A DNA stretch of 26,479 nucleotides from Bacillota bacterium (lineage in GTDB: Bacteria; Bacillota; Clostridia; Lachnospirales; Lachnospiraceae), in assembly GCA_023389295.1 (NCBI GenBank), contig JAEWEO010000032.1:1-26479 (forward strand), written 5' to 3'. The notes under the pieces are model-generated. The model was not told the origin of the DNA and searched no databases. It saw nothing but the letters and a program-made list of their open reading frames with translations. A program made the translations under genes and the position numbers. Positions 1-7,506 of this stretch are shown here, one piece after another; positions within the stretch are counted from its first letter, which is position 1; every line of letters starts with the position of its first letter.

Positions 1-467
1 ATTAATAGACTATCTGCTTCCTCTAGCTGCTCCGGATGGTCTTTTGCTAGAGCCATAAGTTGATATACCGTATTATACACATAACTTTGGATTCCTGTTC
101 TCTGATACATCTTTTGGGGTGATATGATACGGTCTAGCTCCTGTGGCATCTGCTCCGTACGACGATCTCGATAGCCTATGGCATTACCAATCATCTTATC
201 CTCTTTATTGAGGAGAACGAAATCCACCCCCCAGGTATCAATACCAACGCTAACGGGTATTTTACCTAATTCCTTACACTTTTTCATGCCCGTTACTATC
301 TCATGAAACAACTTTTCTGTATTCCAACAAAGAGAATCTGCCACCTTCTCCATACCATTTTCAAAACGATATATTTCCTCTAAGCAGATTTTATGTTCGA
401 CCACACTTCCAAGAATATGCCTACCACCGGATGCCCCAATATCGATGGCCAAATAATAGTTTTGCAT
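1..467 (-). CDS. rhaB: Rhamnulokinase-family sugar kinase, N-terminal part (3' end outside window)
   Basis: This gene reads leftward from ATG at 467 and is still open at base 1, giving 155 codons. The N-terminus reads MQNYYLAIDIGASGGRHILG, the first phosphate-binding loop of FGGY-family kinases in its rhamnulokinase form (usually D-[LI]-GASSGR; here the second Ser is Gly). Further on, VGIDTWGVDFVLL and YRDRRTEQM are typical of RhaB. The family phosphorylates L-rhamnulose, and close relatives act on L-fuculose, at C1 with ATP in the cytosol. An AGGAGG ribosome site lies about 8 bases upstream. The gene lies 105 bases after fucI on the same strand, so it probably supplies the kinase step after FucI. 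The true substrate (fuculose, rhamnulose or both) cannot be decided from this fragment. Confidence 0.88.
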   Translation of the reverse strand, partial: MQNYYLAIDIGASGGRHILGSVVEHKICLEEIYRFENGMEKVADSLCWNTEKLFHEIVTGMKKCKELGKIPVSVGIDTWGVDFVLLNKEDKMIGNAIGYRDRRTEQMPQELDRIISPQKMYQRTGIQSYVYNTVYQLMALAKDHPEQLEEADSLL

Positions 468-500
468 GTACGCTCCTCCTTAAATGGTTGATAAACGACA

Positions 501-536
501 GGTAATTGCGAACTTAATCATAAGCCCGCAATTACC
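501..536 (-). other. Intercistronic RNA hairpin between fucI and the kinase gene
   Basis: GGTAATTGCG (501-510) and CGCAATTACC (527-536) form a perfect 10-bp stem around a 16-base loop. No T-run follows on the minus strand, so it is not a standard intrinsic terminator. It may protect the fucI end of the message or tune expression of the kinase relative to fucI. The stem is directly visible; the role is inferred. Confidence 0.55.
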
Positions 537-572
537 ACATTCATCTTTTATTATTATACCCTATCGATCTAG

Positions 573-2366
573 TTATTTAAAGAGTGGTCCATAAGTATGA
601 CAAGCTCTGTAGTCCTGTCCTTCCTTATCCATACCAAATGCATTCCAAGCCGCCGGACGAAAGATCTTCTCCTGTGGTACATTGTGCATGGATACCGGAA
701 TACGAAGCATGGAGCACAGCGTAATTAGATCAGCACCAATATGCCCATAGGAGATGGCACCGTGATTAGCACCCCAGTTATTCATAACTTCATAGGCCGT
801 CTTAAAGGCGCCCTCGCCAGTTGTTCTTGGTGCAAACCAAGTACAAGGCCAGGTATAATCTGTACGCTTCCATAATACATCGGAAACTTCCTCCGGAAGA
901 TTTACCGTCCAACCTTCTGCAATTTGAAGTACCGGGCCAAGGCCTTTTACTAAGTTAAGACGAATCATCGTAACCGGCATCTCAGCTCTGGTTAGGAACC
1001 TGGAGGAATAGCCGCCTCCTCTAAAGTAGCCGTTATCCGCCGGATTCCAAGTAGTTGCAGCAAGAATTGCTTCTTCATCCTCTTTGGTCACTTCATACCA
1101 AGGCTTTATGACACCAATACCCTTTTCATCCTTTGCCTCACCACAACCATCAAGGCAGGCTGCACCGGAGTTAATTAAATGTATGATACCACCGGATTCT
1201 TTTGCAACTCCTTCTAGATCATAATCCGCAGCCTTCTTCACAGCCTCCGGGCTCCAGTAAGTACGAACATCAGCAAAGATCTGTGCACGATTGGTTAATA
1301 GTTTCATGAACAGCATACCGATACCATTTAATACATCGTTTTCCGTTGCTAATATGTATGGCTCCCTTATACCTTCCCAGTCAAAGGAAGTATTTAAAAG
1401 TGCTTCAGGAAAGTCAGCATTAGGATAGAAGTCCGTCCATTGTCTCTGCCCCTGGAAACCTGCTGCAATTGCATTATGCCCCACCATCTCTTCCTCACAG
1501 CCTTTAGGAAGGTTCGGATTACCATTCATTAAATCTTTGATAATTACCATCATCTTAACAACAAATTCCCAGTCTGCATCCTTTTGCTCTCTGGTTTTTT
1601 GAAGATTTGGGGGGTTCTTATCAAAACCTTCCTTGCAGTATTTCTTCGTCCATTCAAGTGCTCTCTGATATTCAGCCTCATCATAGATACCTTCGGTCAT
1701 TCTACGAATAATCTCAACCTCATCCACAGATTCTACTCGCATACCGAGGTATTCTTCGATAAATGCAGGATCGATGATGGAGCCACCGATACCCATACAA
1801 ATGGAACCGATTTGAAGATAGGATTTTCCTCTCATGCTAGCTGCAGCAACTGCTGCACGTCCAAAACGTAATAGTTTCTCTTTTACATCCTCCCCAATGG
1901 AGGTGTCATCTGCATTCTGTACATCATGGCCATAGATACCAAAAGCGGGAAGCCCCTTTTGTGCATGTGTTGCAAGTACGGACGCAAGATATACAGCACC
2001 CGGACGTTCTGTTCCGTTAAATCCCCATACCCCTTTGATGGTCATAGGATCCATGTCCATGGTTTCTGCACCATAGCACCAGCAAGGTGTTACGGTTAAC
2101 GTAATATCAACACCTTCCTTTTTGAACTTGGCAGCACATGCTGCGCTTTCACCAACACGTCCTATGGTGGTATCAGCAATTACTACCTTTACCGGTTCTC
2201 CATTGGAATATCTTAGATTTTCTTCAAATAATTTTGCTGCGGATCTTGCCATTGCCATCGTCTGTTCTTCAAGGGATTCACGCACCATAAGAGCGCCTCT
2301 TCTTCCATCAATGGTAGGGCGAATTCCGATAACGGGATAATCTCCGATCAGTCTATTCTTTGCCAT
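573..2366 (-). CDS. fucI: L-fucose isomerase
   Basis: A 597-residue protein, close to E. coli FucI (591). It converts L-fucose to L-fuculose, and in some species D-arabinose to D-ribulose, using Mn2+ in the cytosol. It starts MAKNRLIGDYPVIGIRPTID, as the family does. The metal-binding residues known from E. coli FucI (Glu337, Asp361, His528) correspond to Glu342 in ATENDVLNG, Asp366 in AQIFADV and a His near 535 in NNWGANHG. The C-terminal block HNVPQEKIFRPAAWNAFGMD and GQDYRACHTYGPL is diagnostic. A GGAGG ribosome site sits just before the ATG. It is divergent from an AraC regulator and is followed by a rhamnulokinase-family kinase, giving an isomerase-kinase catabolic unit. The protein looks intact. 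Assignment is firm. Confidence 0.97.
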   Translation of the reverse strand: MAKNRLIGDYPVIGIRPTIDGRRGALMVRESLEEQTMAMARSAAKLFEENLRYSNGEPVKVVIADTTIGRVGESAACAAKFKKEGVDITLTVTPCWCYGAETMDMDPMTIKGVWGFNGTERPGAVYLASVLATHAQKGLPAFGIYGHDVQNADDTSIGEDVKEKLLRFGRAAVAAASMRGKSYLQIGSICMGIGGSIIDPAFIEEYLGMRVESVDEVEIIRRMTEGIYDEAEYQRALEWTKKYCKEGFDKNPPNLQKTREQKDADWEFVVKMMVIIKDLMNGNPNLPKGCEEEMVGHNAIAAGFQGQRQWTDFYPNADFPEALLNTSFDWEGIREPYILATENDVLNGIGMLFMKLLTNRAQIFADVRTYWSPEAVKKAADYDLEGVAKESGGIIHLINSGAACLDGCGEAKDEKGIGVIKPWYEVTKEDEEAILAATTWNPADNGYFRGGGYSSRFLTRAEMPVTMIRLNLVKGLGPVLQIAEGWTVNLPEEVSDVLWKRTDYTWPCTWFAPRTTGEGAFKTAYEVMNNWGANHGAISYGHIGADLITLCSMLRIPVSMHNVPQEKIFRPAAWNAFGMDKEGQDYRACHTYGPLFK

Positions 2367-2426
2367 ATTATATCCTCCTTCCGGCGCAATGACGCCTTCA
2401 AATCTATTTTATTTTCTTCTTTTCTT

Positions 2427-2432
2427 ATTATA
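2427..2432 (-). promoter_or_regulatory. Candidate -10 box for fucI
   Basis: A perfect TATAAT on the minus strand lies 60 bases before the fucI start. I found no good -35 hexamer 16-18 bases upstream. A strong -10 with a poor -35 is what is expected of a promoter that needs an activator, here presumably the divergent AraC-type protein. The box is visible; the activation model is inference. Confidence 0.4.
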
Positions 2433-2435
2433 TAA

Positions 2436-2465
2436 TTGCCATTTATTGAAAGCTTGTGTTATAAT
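2436..2465 (+). promoter_or_regulatory. Sigma-A-type promoter for the araC-family gene
   Basis: TTGCCA (2436-2441), an 18-base spacer and a perfect TATAAT (2460-2465) precede the regulator gene, whose start is about 50 bases downstream. The -35 lies only 3 bases from the fucI -10 on the other strand, so the two divergent promoters overlap and one bound protein could affect both. Confidence 0.6.
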
Positions 2466-2514
2466 AACATAAAGTATAACAATATTCACTTTTTCCGTCA
2501 GGGGGGTGCTATCG

Positions 2515-3381
2515 ATGAAATATTTAGATTACCGAGAAGATAAACTGCAAGGAACTTATGATTTCCCAATTGCTTTCTATCATGTAGAAGCAAGTCATCC
2601 CCGTTATCATATGCCATATCATTGGCACCTTGAATATGAAATAATTCGCATTCTAAAAGGTAAGTTTCATTTAACAATTGATGGTAGATCCATTATTGCT
2701 TGCGAGCAGGATGTACTCTTTATTCCAGGAGGTACATTGCATGGTGGTGTTCCGGAAGATTGTGTCTACGAATGCATCGTATTTGACCTTCGCCTACTAC
2801 TTAGTAACAATAAAATATGCAATAAACAGATTAAACAGCTGGTGCGTCATGAGATTTCCATTCATCTCATACTATCCACGAACCAATTTTCCCTTAAGAA
2901 ACCAATTGAAGATTTGTTTAATGCTATGTCCGAGAAGAAAGAATCCTATGAATTCTTAGCCCAAGGGGCTTTGTATACCATACTGGGTGTTCTCTTTGAG
3001 GCTCAAGCCTATGAAATCAATGAAACTATGATACACTCGGCTTCAGCCCAGCAAATCAAACGCTTTAAAGACGTTCTTAGCTATATAGAGGAACATTATA
3101 CAGAATCTATTTCTCTAGAGGATATGGCAAAAGTCGCAGGATTAAGTTCCCGTTATTTCTGCCGTTTTTTCCGCAAGATGACACAATGCACTCCTACTGA
3201 ATATTTAAATTACTACCGAATTGAATGTGCCTGTGAACAATTAGCAGAAAATCACATTAGTATTACGGATGTGGCTCTAAATTGTGGATTTAATGATATT
3301 AGTTATTTTATTAAGTCCTTTCATAAGGCAAAGGGCCTAACACCAAAGCAATATAAAGAATCCTGTAGAAGGATTTCTTAA
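2515..3381 (+). CDS. AraC-family transcriptional regulator with N-terminal cupin
   Basis: A 288-residue two-domain regulator. Residues 15-90 form a cupin-like sensing domain (HMPYHWHLEYEIIRILKG, then CEQDVLFIPGGTLHG). Residues 180-288 carry the two AraC helix-turn-helices (ISLEDMAKVAGLSSRYFCRF and ITDVALNCGFNDISYFIKSF, then GLTPKQY). The reading frame is open from a GTG at 2506. I prefer ATG 2515 because the AGGGGGG ribosome site (2500-2506) is then 8 bases away, and it would overlap the GTG. The family binds DNA and activates or represses sugar genes in response to a ligand in the cupin. Being divergent from fucI with overlapping promoters, it is most likely the regulator of the fucI-kinase operon. 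The ligand (L-fucose, L-rhamnose or a derivative) is not known from sequence. Confidence 0.92.
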   Translation: MKYLDYREDKLQGTYDFPIAFYHVEASHPRYHMPYHWHLEYEIIRILKGKFHLTIDGRSIIACEQDVLFIPGGTLHGGVPEDCVYECIVFDLRLLLSNNKICNKQIKQLVRHEISIHLILSTNQFSLKKPIEDLFNAMSEKKESYEFLAQGALYTILGVLFEAQAYEINETMIHSASAQQIKRFKDVLSYIEEHYTESISLEDMAKVAGLSSRYFCRFFRKMTQCTPTEYLNYYRIECACEQLAENHISITDVALNCGFNDISYFIKSFHKAKGLTPKQYKESCRRIS

Positions 3382-3440
3382 TAACCTTAATTTTTATAAT
3401 TTTCTTGACTACATAACGAATATATTATTTCTTATAAAAA

Positions 3441-3526
3441 CATCCCTGCTACCTCTCATAAAAGACATCCTTGTCACAAGCGACATCCATGCTATTTCTA
3501 ACAAAGGAGATCCCTTCGATCTCATA
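3441..3526. repeat. Degenerate short tandem motif in a gene-free stretch
   Basis: The 305-base gap between the araC-family gene and spmA contains four related units beginning CATCCCTG (3441), CATCCTTG (3466), CATCCATG (3484) and GATCCC (3509), spaced 25, 18 and 25 bases. Units 1 and 3 share roughly two thirds of their bases. Read on minus, the strand holds a 38-codon open frame (3409-3525) with no ribosome site. I take this as an interspersed non-coding repeat rather than a gene. The rest of the gap (3530-3686) shows only a weak hairpin near 3590-3607. Confidence 0.4.
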
Positions 3527-3686
3527 AAGAACAATATAAACGCTTAATTGCTTTGATTTATACCGGGAGGATCTGTAAAAGCCCCAAATCGCTCTTAAAA
3601 GCGAGCAACGCAAAGTATGTACCACCTAATTTAAAAAACTCCTAATATGACCAATATACGGATTCACAGCTATATTTATTTTCTCT

Positions 3687-4274
3687 TTATTGTTTTGCTT
3701 TACTTATTTTTCTTGCAATTACAGAAAAAGTAACCCCGACACAAGTAGAGCAGATTGTAGCCACTAATCCTGCGGCAAGTATTTCTGCTGGATTTACGGA
3801 ACCGTACTGACTTCGATAAGCGATAATATTAACCGGAATTAATTGTAGAGAAGATATATTAACAATTAATAGTGTGCACATATCACAACTGGCTACTTCA
3901 GAATTATTATTTAAGGCTCTTAATTCCTTCATGGCCATTAAACCCATGGGTGTTGCTGCCCACCCGAGACCTAATATATTAGCTATCATATTAGATGCAA
4001 TATGTTCATTTACAATGTGGCCTTTTGGTATATCAGGGTACAAAAATCGAATTACCGGTCCAAGAGCCTTTGTGAAAGCTGCAACCAAACCGGATTTTTT
4101 GGCTACCTGCATTATTCCGGTCCACATTGCCATAATACCAAGCATAGCTATACATAAGGATACGGCTTCTTTAGAGGAAGTGATAGTTGCTTTACTGACT
4201 TCACCTATTTCTCCTCGAAGAACGCCAACGGTTACCCCTAGTACGATCATAGCTCCCCATAAATAATTTAGCAT
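3687..4274 (-). CDS. spmA: Spore maturation protein A
   Basis: A 195-residue integral membrane protein, the same length as B. subtilis SpmA (196). It starts MLNYLWGAMIVLGVTVGVLR, a first membrane span. The nucleoside-recognition (Gate) family signature follows: AMWTGIMQVAKKSGL, then SNMIANILGLGWAATPMGLM and LLIVNISSLQLIPVNIIAYR. In B. subtilis SpmA and SpmB are needed for spore-core dehydration and heat resistance, so the host very likely sporulates. A GAGAGG ribosome site lies 6 bases before the ATG. The usual partner spmB normally follows directly or is fused. Here only a repeat-containing gap and the convergent araC-family gene follow, so SpmB must be encoded elsewhere or be missing. A possible sporulation promoter lies upstream. 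Confidence 0.93.
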   Translation of the reverse strand: MLNYLWGAMIVLGVTVGVLRGEIGEVSKATITSSKEAVSLCIAMLGIMAMWTGIMQVAKKSGLVAAFTKALGPVIRFLYPDIPKGHIVNEHIASNMIANILGLGWAATPMGLMAMKELRALNNNSEVASCDMCTLLIVNISSLQLIPVNIIAYRSQYGSVNPAEILAAGLVATICSTCVGVTFSVIARKISKAKQ

Positions 4275-4316
4275 AATTACCTCTCTTTACTAATTCAATA
4301 AACATTCTTCTAAATT

Positions 4317-4344
4317 AATATACGAATCATCATTAAAATTATGC
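4317..4344 (-). promoter_or_regulatory. Possible sporulation (sigma-E-like) promoter for spmA
   Basis: On the minus strand GCATAATT (4337-4344), a 12-base spacer and CGTATATT (4317-4324) lie about 43 bases before spmA. They resemble the mother-cell sigma-E elements (GHATANTT-like -35; CATACAMT-like -10, one clear mismatch), but the spacing is a base or two short. B. subtilis spmA is expressed in sporulation, so this is worth testing. In AT-rich DNA a chance match is quite possible. Confidence 0.28.
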
Positions 4345-4476
4345 TCAAAACTAACATCATAAATATTAATCAGCAATTTCATCAAATTTTTCTCTTATTT
4401 TTCACATTTATAGTATTATTTGTATCTCTTTTACATTTATTGTTTAAATTGTGCTATGTTTTGACAATTATTTTAG

Positions 4477-4505
4477 TTGACATCGAAAAAATCCTATGAT
4501 ATCTT
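4477..4505 (+). promoter_or_regulatory. Promoter for the AbrB-family gene
   Basis: A perfect TTGACA (4477-4482), a 17-base spacer and TATCTT (4500-4505) lie about 105 bases before the AbrB-family start. A second perfect TTGACA sits 16 bases upstream at 4461-4466 but has no good -10 at the right distance. The 335-base gap between spmA and this gene is otherwise AT-rich with no gene. Confidence 0.5.
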
Positions 4506-4609
4506 ATTTAGTGCTATATACAAATAATGTAAGTTGTATTTCGACTTTCTTTTGTATGATAAGCATTCTATTTTATTCCCCAATACACTTGAAGAAAAGG
4601 AGGCCTACT

Positions 4610-4867
4610 ATGAAAAGCACAGGCATTGTAAGAAGACTTGATGAACTTGGAAGAATTACACTTCCCATCGAGTTAAGAAGAACTTTGGACGTAAGCGAAA
4701 GAGATCCATTAGAAATTTTCGTTGATGAAGGTAAAATCATCCTTCAAAAATATGAACCTACTGATATTTTCAATGGTAACAAAGATAACTTGTTAGAATA
4801 TCAAGGTAAAAAAGTATCTAAGGAAACAATCGTAGAACTTGCTAAACTTGCTGGAATTATTGAGTAG
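4610..4867 (+). CDS. AbrB-family transition-state regulator
   Basis: An 85-residue protein beginning MKSTGIVRRLDELGRITLPI, continuing with ELRRTLDVSERDPLEIFVD and then GKIILQKYEP. This is the complete swapped-hairpin DNA-binding domain of AbrB/Abh/SpoVT. An AAAAGGAGG ribosome site just upstream fixes the ATG at 4610; the frame is open further upstream but has no such site. The C-terminal 30 residues (NLLEYQGKKVSKETIVELAK) would form the dimerising tail. The protein is about 10 residues shorter than B. subtilis AbrB and has no cysteine. AbrB homologues repress stationary-phase and sporulation genes in growing cells. Its place at the end of the yaaR-holB-ricT-rsmI block, on the opposite strand, matches abrB beside yabC in B. 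subtilis. Whether it is the functional AbrB or a paralogue cannot be said. Confidence 0.9.
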   Translation: MKSTGIVRRLDELGRITLPIELRRTLDVSERDPLEIFVDEGKIILQKYEPTDIFNGNKDNLLEYQGKKVSKETIVELAKLAGIIE

Positions 4868-4895
4868 TTTACATAACTTTTAGTTCTAACATAAC

Positions 4896-4928
4896 AAAAA
4901 GCCTGTCATTTCATGTGACAGGCTTTTT
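4896..4928. terminator. Bidirectional intrinsic terminator
   Basis: AAAAAGCCTGTCA, a 7-base loop, then TGACAGGCTTTTT: a perfect 8-bp GC-containing stem with an A-tract on one side and a T-tract on the other. It ends the AbrB-family gene on plus and, read on minus, the operon that finishes with the TPR-protein gene (stop at 5003). Confidence 0.93.
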
Positions 4929-5002
4929 ATAATTCATGATAAGTGCATCAACTTTCCAGTTCATACCATTTAGGATAATCCTTAACTAAATTTATTCCTT
5001 CT

Positions 5003-6535
5003 TTATTTCTTACTTAAAAATGGTTTAACACCCCATATCGTATCAGATCCAACACGATAGTATTCACCATTCGTATTTTCATTTTGAATAATACCAATAA
5101 CATAGTTAGAAGATCCGGGCGTAGGATAAGGTTGATTTTTACTTTGTATCATAGGAAGAGGGATACCATTGTCTGCAGTATAAATTAACTTACCTACCTC
5201 TTTATCCTTAGTATAAAAGTATTTTGTCATCCTTCCTTCTTCCAAGGCGTTATTATAGATACCTTCGGTTATCGTCTTATTCTCATACCTAAGACCATTA
5301 TCATCCTCCATTACATCCATCTCTACGGTTTTGCCAGAGCCACTTGGGATGTCAAGCTCCCATTCACCGTCATAATAATAGTAACCCTTTTCTTTGTTAC
5401 CTTCTGTTAGCATAAAATAAATACCCTTACTGCTTCGCTTCCCATCCTTCATAAATCCATAATAAATCTTACTACTATCATAAATAACTAGAACAACACC
5501 GTTATTTGTTTTTGAATCCTCTTCCGAATAATATACGGGACCGCTCGGAGCAATCTCCTTCTCAAAAAGTTCCATTTCCATTAATGCCATGGCTACCGTA
5601 ATTCTTCGTTCCTTTAGAGCGTCATATAATCTGGATATTATGCTGTTTTTCTCATTCTCTAATTCAATTAATTCCGATACTTGTATTTGCAGGTTTTTTA
5701 ATTCTTCTGACTGTATATTAGTAAGAACTTCTCTAAGTAGGGAAGACGCTTTATTGTATTCTTTTAAAGTAATATATGCTCGAACTAATCCTACATAAGC
5801 TTGGCTTTCCTTCGGTAGCAACTGAGCAGCCTCCAGATAGGTATCTATACCATCTTGAAAATTCTCCTGGCAAATATATTCTGCCGCTTGATCTACTATT
5901 TCCTTATATTGTTCCAACTTAATATAAGACTCAACTAGCTTCATTGTTATATCCAAGCTCTTGTTTTGTGTTATCTCCTGGCCTTGGAGTACCTCTTCTT
6001 TTGCAAGATCGTACTCACCTAATTCAATATATGCCCCTGCAATCCTTTGATAAGGAGTAACTTCTTTTCTTTTGATCTGCTTCGCCTGTTGAAATTCTTC
6101 AATAGCCTTTAGATATTCTCCGTTGGTATAATAAACCTCTGCATGGGAAATAGACTGAAGATATTCATAATCGTTTTTTGCGGCTATGACTTCTTCAATC
6201 TTTTCTTTTATGCGAATTTCCGAGGATTTACTATAATAACTTCTTAGCACTTCTAACGCTTTATCATAATTATTGATACCGGCATAGGCCTCTGCTAATC
6301 CTATGGTCAAATTCTGTTTATCATTATTTTTTAAAGATAATGCCTTTTCATACGCCTTTATAGCTTTATCGTAGCTGCCAACTTTTAGATAATTTTCTGC
6401 CATGACAGCCTGCTCCAAAAACCGATTCTTTTGCATATAACCTATAAAAGCCAGCACTAACATAATAATTACAGCAACTCCAAAAACAACTGTAATTATT
6501 TTTCTCTCTTTTGTGCGAAATAGATCACGCAACAT
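5003..6535 (-). CDS. Membrane-anchored TPR protein with MORN-like C-terminus
   Basis: A 510-residue protein I do not recognise by name. Residues 14-33 are a single membrane span (IITVVFGVAVIIMLVLAFIG) after a short basic N-terminus, so the bulk should lie outside the membrane. Residues 40-270 hold about six tetratricopeptide units, for example AENYLKVGSYDKAIKAYEKA, AEAYAGINNYDKALEVL and AGAYIELGEYDLAKEEV. Residues 270-310 look helical or coiled-coil. Residues 345-470 have repeated GxYY/DGxW patterns (YYGFMKDGKRSSKGIYF, GYYYYDGEWELDIPSGSGK) that look like degenerate MORN repeats. TPRs bind protein partners, and MORN-like strands occur in envelope-associated proteins. A GGAGG ribosome site precedes the ATG. 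It follows rsmI by 32 bases and is the last gene before the bidirectional terminator. It is not part of the B. subtilis version of this cluster. Confidence 0.85.
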   Translation of the reverse strand: MLRDLFRTKERKIITVVFGVAVIIMLVLAFIGYMQKNRFLEQAVMAENYLKVGSYDKAIKAYEKALSLKNNDKQNLTIGLAEAYAGINNYDKALEVLRSYYSKSSEIRIKEKIEEVIAAKNDYEYLQSISHAEVYYTNGEYLKAIEEFQQAKQIKRKEVTPYQRIAGAYIELGEYDLAKEEVLQGQEITQNKSLDITMKLVESYIKLEQYKEIVDQAAEYICQENFQDGIDTYLEAAQLLPKESQAYVGLVRAYITLKEYNKASSLLREVLTNIQSEELKNLQIQVSELIELENEKNSIISRLYDALKERRITVAMALMEMELFEKEIAPSGPVYYSEEDSKTNNGVVLVIYDSSKIYYGFMKDGKRSSKGIYFMLTEGNKEKGYYYYDGEWELDIPSGSGKTVEMDVMEDDNGLRYENKTITEGIYNNALEEGRMTKYFYTKDKEVGKLIYTADNGIPLPMIQSKNQPYPTPGSSNYVIGIIQNENTNGEYYRVGSDTIWGVKPFLSKK

Positions 6536-6567
6536 TATTTCACCTCCAAAAGACAGTAATCCTTCTC

Positions 6568-7416
6568 CTACTGCTCGTCTTGAATAAGCTGCTGGTAAAT
6601 GTCCCTCTTACTCATACCCCTATCTTTTGCTACAAACTTCATTGATTCTTTTTTATTGTATCCCTGCTCTAAATATATCTTCATATGCTCCTCTAGATCA
6701 AGAGCTCCCCACTTCTCCTGTTCATTTGCTATGATTTCTGCAAATGTTTTTCCTTCTAAGACAAGAACATATTCCCCTTTTGGTTCCATTGCTTCATAAA
6801 TAGTAACTGCTTCCGATAACGTAGTCTGCAAAACAGTTTCATGCTTTTTGGTCAGTTCCTTGATTATGGTGACATTACGATCACCAAGGGCCTCACATAG
6901 CTCCTGCAAGGTCTTACTAAGTCGATGTGGAGCCTCATATATAATTATAGTCCTAGTTTCCTCTTTTAAAACACTTAGAACCTGCTGCCGTTCTTTCTTA
7001 TCCGTTGGAAGAAAAGCTTCAAAACAAAACCGTCTTGTTGGAAGCCCCGATAAGGTTAAGGCGGTAACCGCTGCACATGCGCCTGGTAAAGAGGTAACCT
7101 CAATACCTGCTGCATAAGCTTGTCTTACCAGCTCCTCGCCCGGATCAGAAATTCCAGGCGTTCCTGCATCTGTAATAAGCGCTATGTTTTGTCCTGCAAG
7201 AAGCTGCTCTACTAGATACTTTGCCTTATCAATCTTATTAAACTCATGATAACTGGTCATAGGTGTCTTTATCTCAAAGTGATTTAATAGCTTAATGCTA
7301 TGCCTCGTATCTTCTGCAGCAATCAGATCCACTTCTTTTAATATTCGAAGGACACGAAATGTTATATCCTCTAAATTACCAATTGGTGTTGCACATAAAT
7401 ATAATATACCGGACAT
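6568..7416 (-). CDS. rsmI: 16S rRNA (cytidine-1402-2'-O)-methyltransferase
   Basis: A 282-residue protein of the tetrapyrrole-methylase fold, the usual RsmI (YraL/YabC) length. The N-terminus LYLCATPIGNLEDITFRVL, the motif EVDLIAAEDTRHSIKLL and the SAM-binding loop ITDAGTPGISDPGEELV are all diagnostic, as is LPGACAAVTALTLSGL. It 2'-O-methylates C1402 of 16S rRNA in the decoding centre. The C-terminal part (SKRDIYQQL) is the short helical domain. The ribosome site is weak (AAAGGG, about 11 bases from the ATG). It sits 90 bases after trmN6, matching the yabB-yabC order of B. subtilis; the small GIY-YIG gene yazA that lies between them there is absent. Confidence 0.96.
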   Translation of the reverse strand: MSGILYLCATPIGNLEDITFRVLRILKEVDLIAAEDTRHSIKLLNHFEIKTPMTSYHEFNKIDKAKYLVEQLLAGQNIALITDAGTPGISDPGEELVRQAYAAGIEVTSLPGACAAVTALTLSGLPTRRFCFEAFLPTDKKERQQVLSVLKEETRTIIIYEAPHRLSKTLQELCEALGDRNVTIIKELTKKHETVLQTTLSEAVTIYEAMEPKGEYVLVLEGKTFAEIIANEQEKWGALDLEEHMKIYLEQGYNKKESMKFVAKDRGMSKRDIYQQLIQDEQ

Positions 7417-7506
7417 AATAAGTAGCCCTTTCTAGTCTATTCCTAAGTCAGAACTTTCTAAGTAAATAAATAACATAGATCAACTGACTTTTATCCTTTT
7501 CTAAGG

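Noticed and set aside
1584..1871. Plus-strand open frames inside fucI and other genes (such as 8244-8462)
   Set aside because: They lie wholly within strongly supported minus-strand genes and have no family-like composition.
3409..3525. 38-codon minus-strand open frame in the repeat block
   Set aside because: It has no ribosome site and lies wholly in degenerate repeats, so it is probably not translated.
3617..3626. GGTGGTACAT on minus, resembling the T-box core GGTGG
   Set aside because: No stem I, no antiterminator/terminator pair and no tRNA-synthetase or amino acid gene downstream on that strand.
4496..4609. N-terminal extension of the AbrB-family protein from ATG 4496
   Set aside because: The extension is hydrophobic and unlike the family, has no ribosome site and overlaps the promoter; AAAAGGAGG marks ATG 4610.
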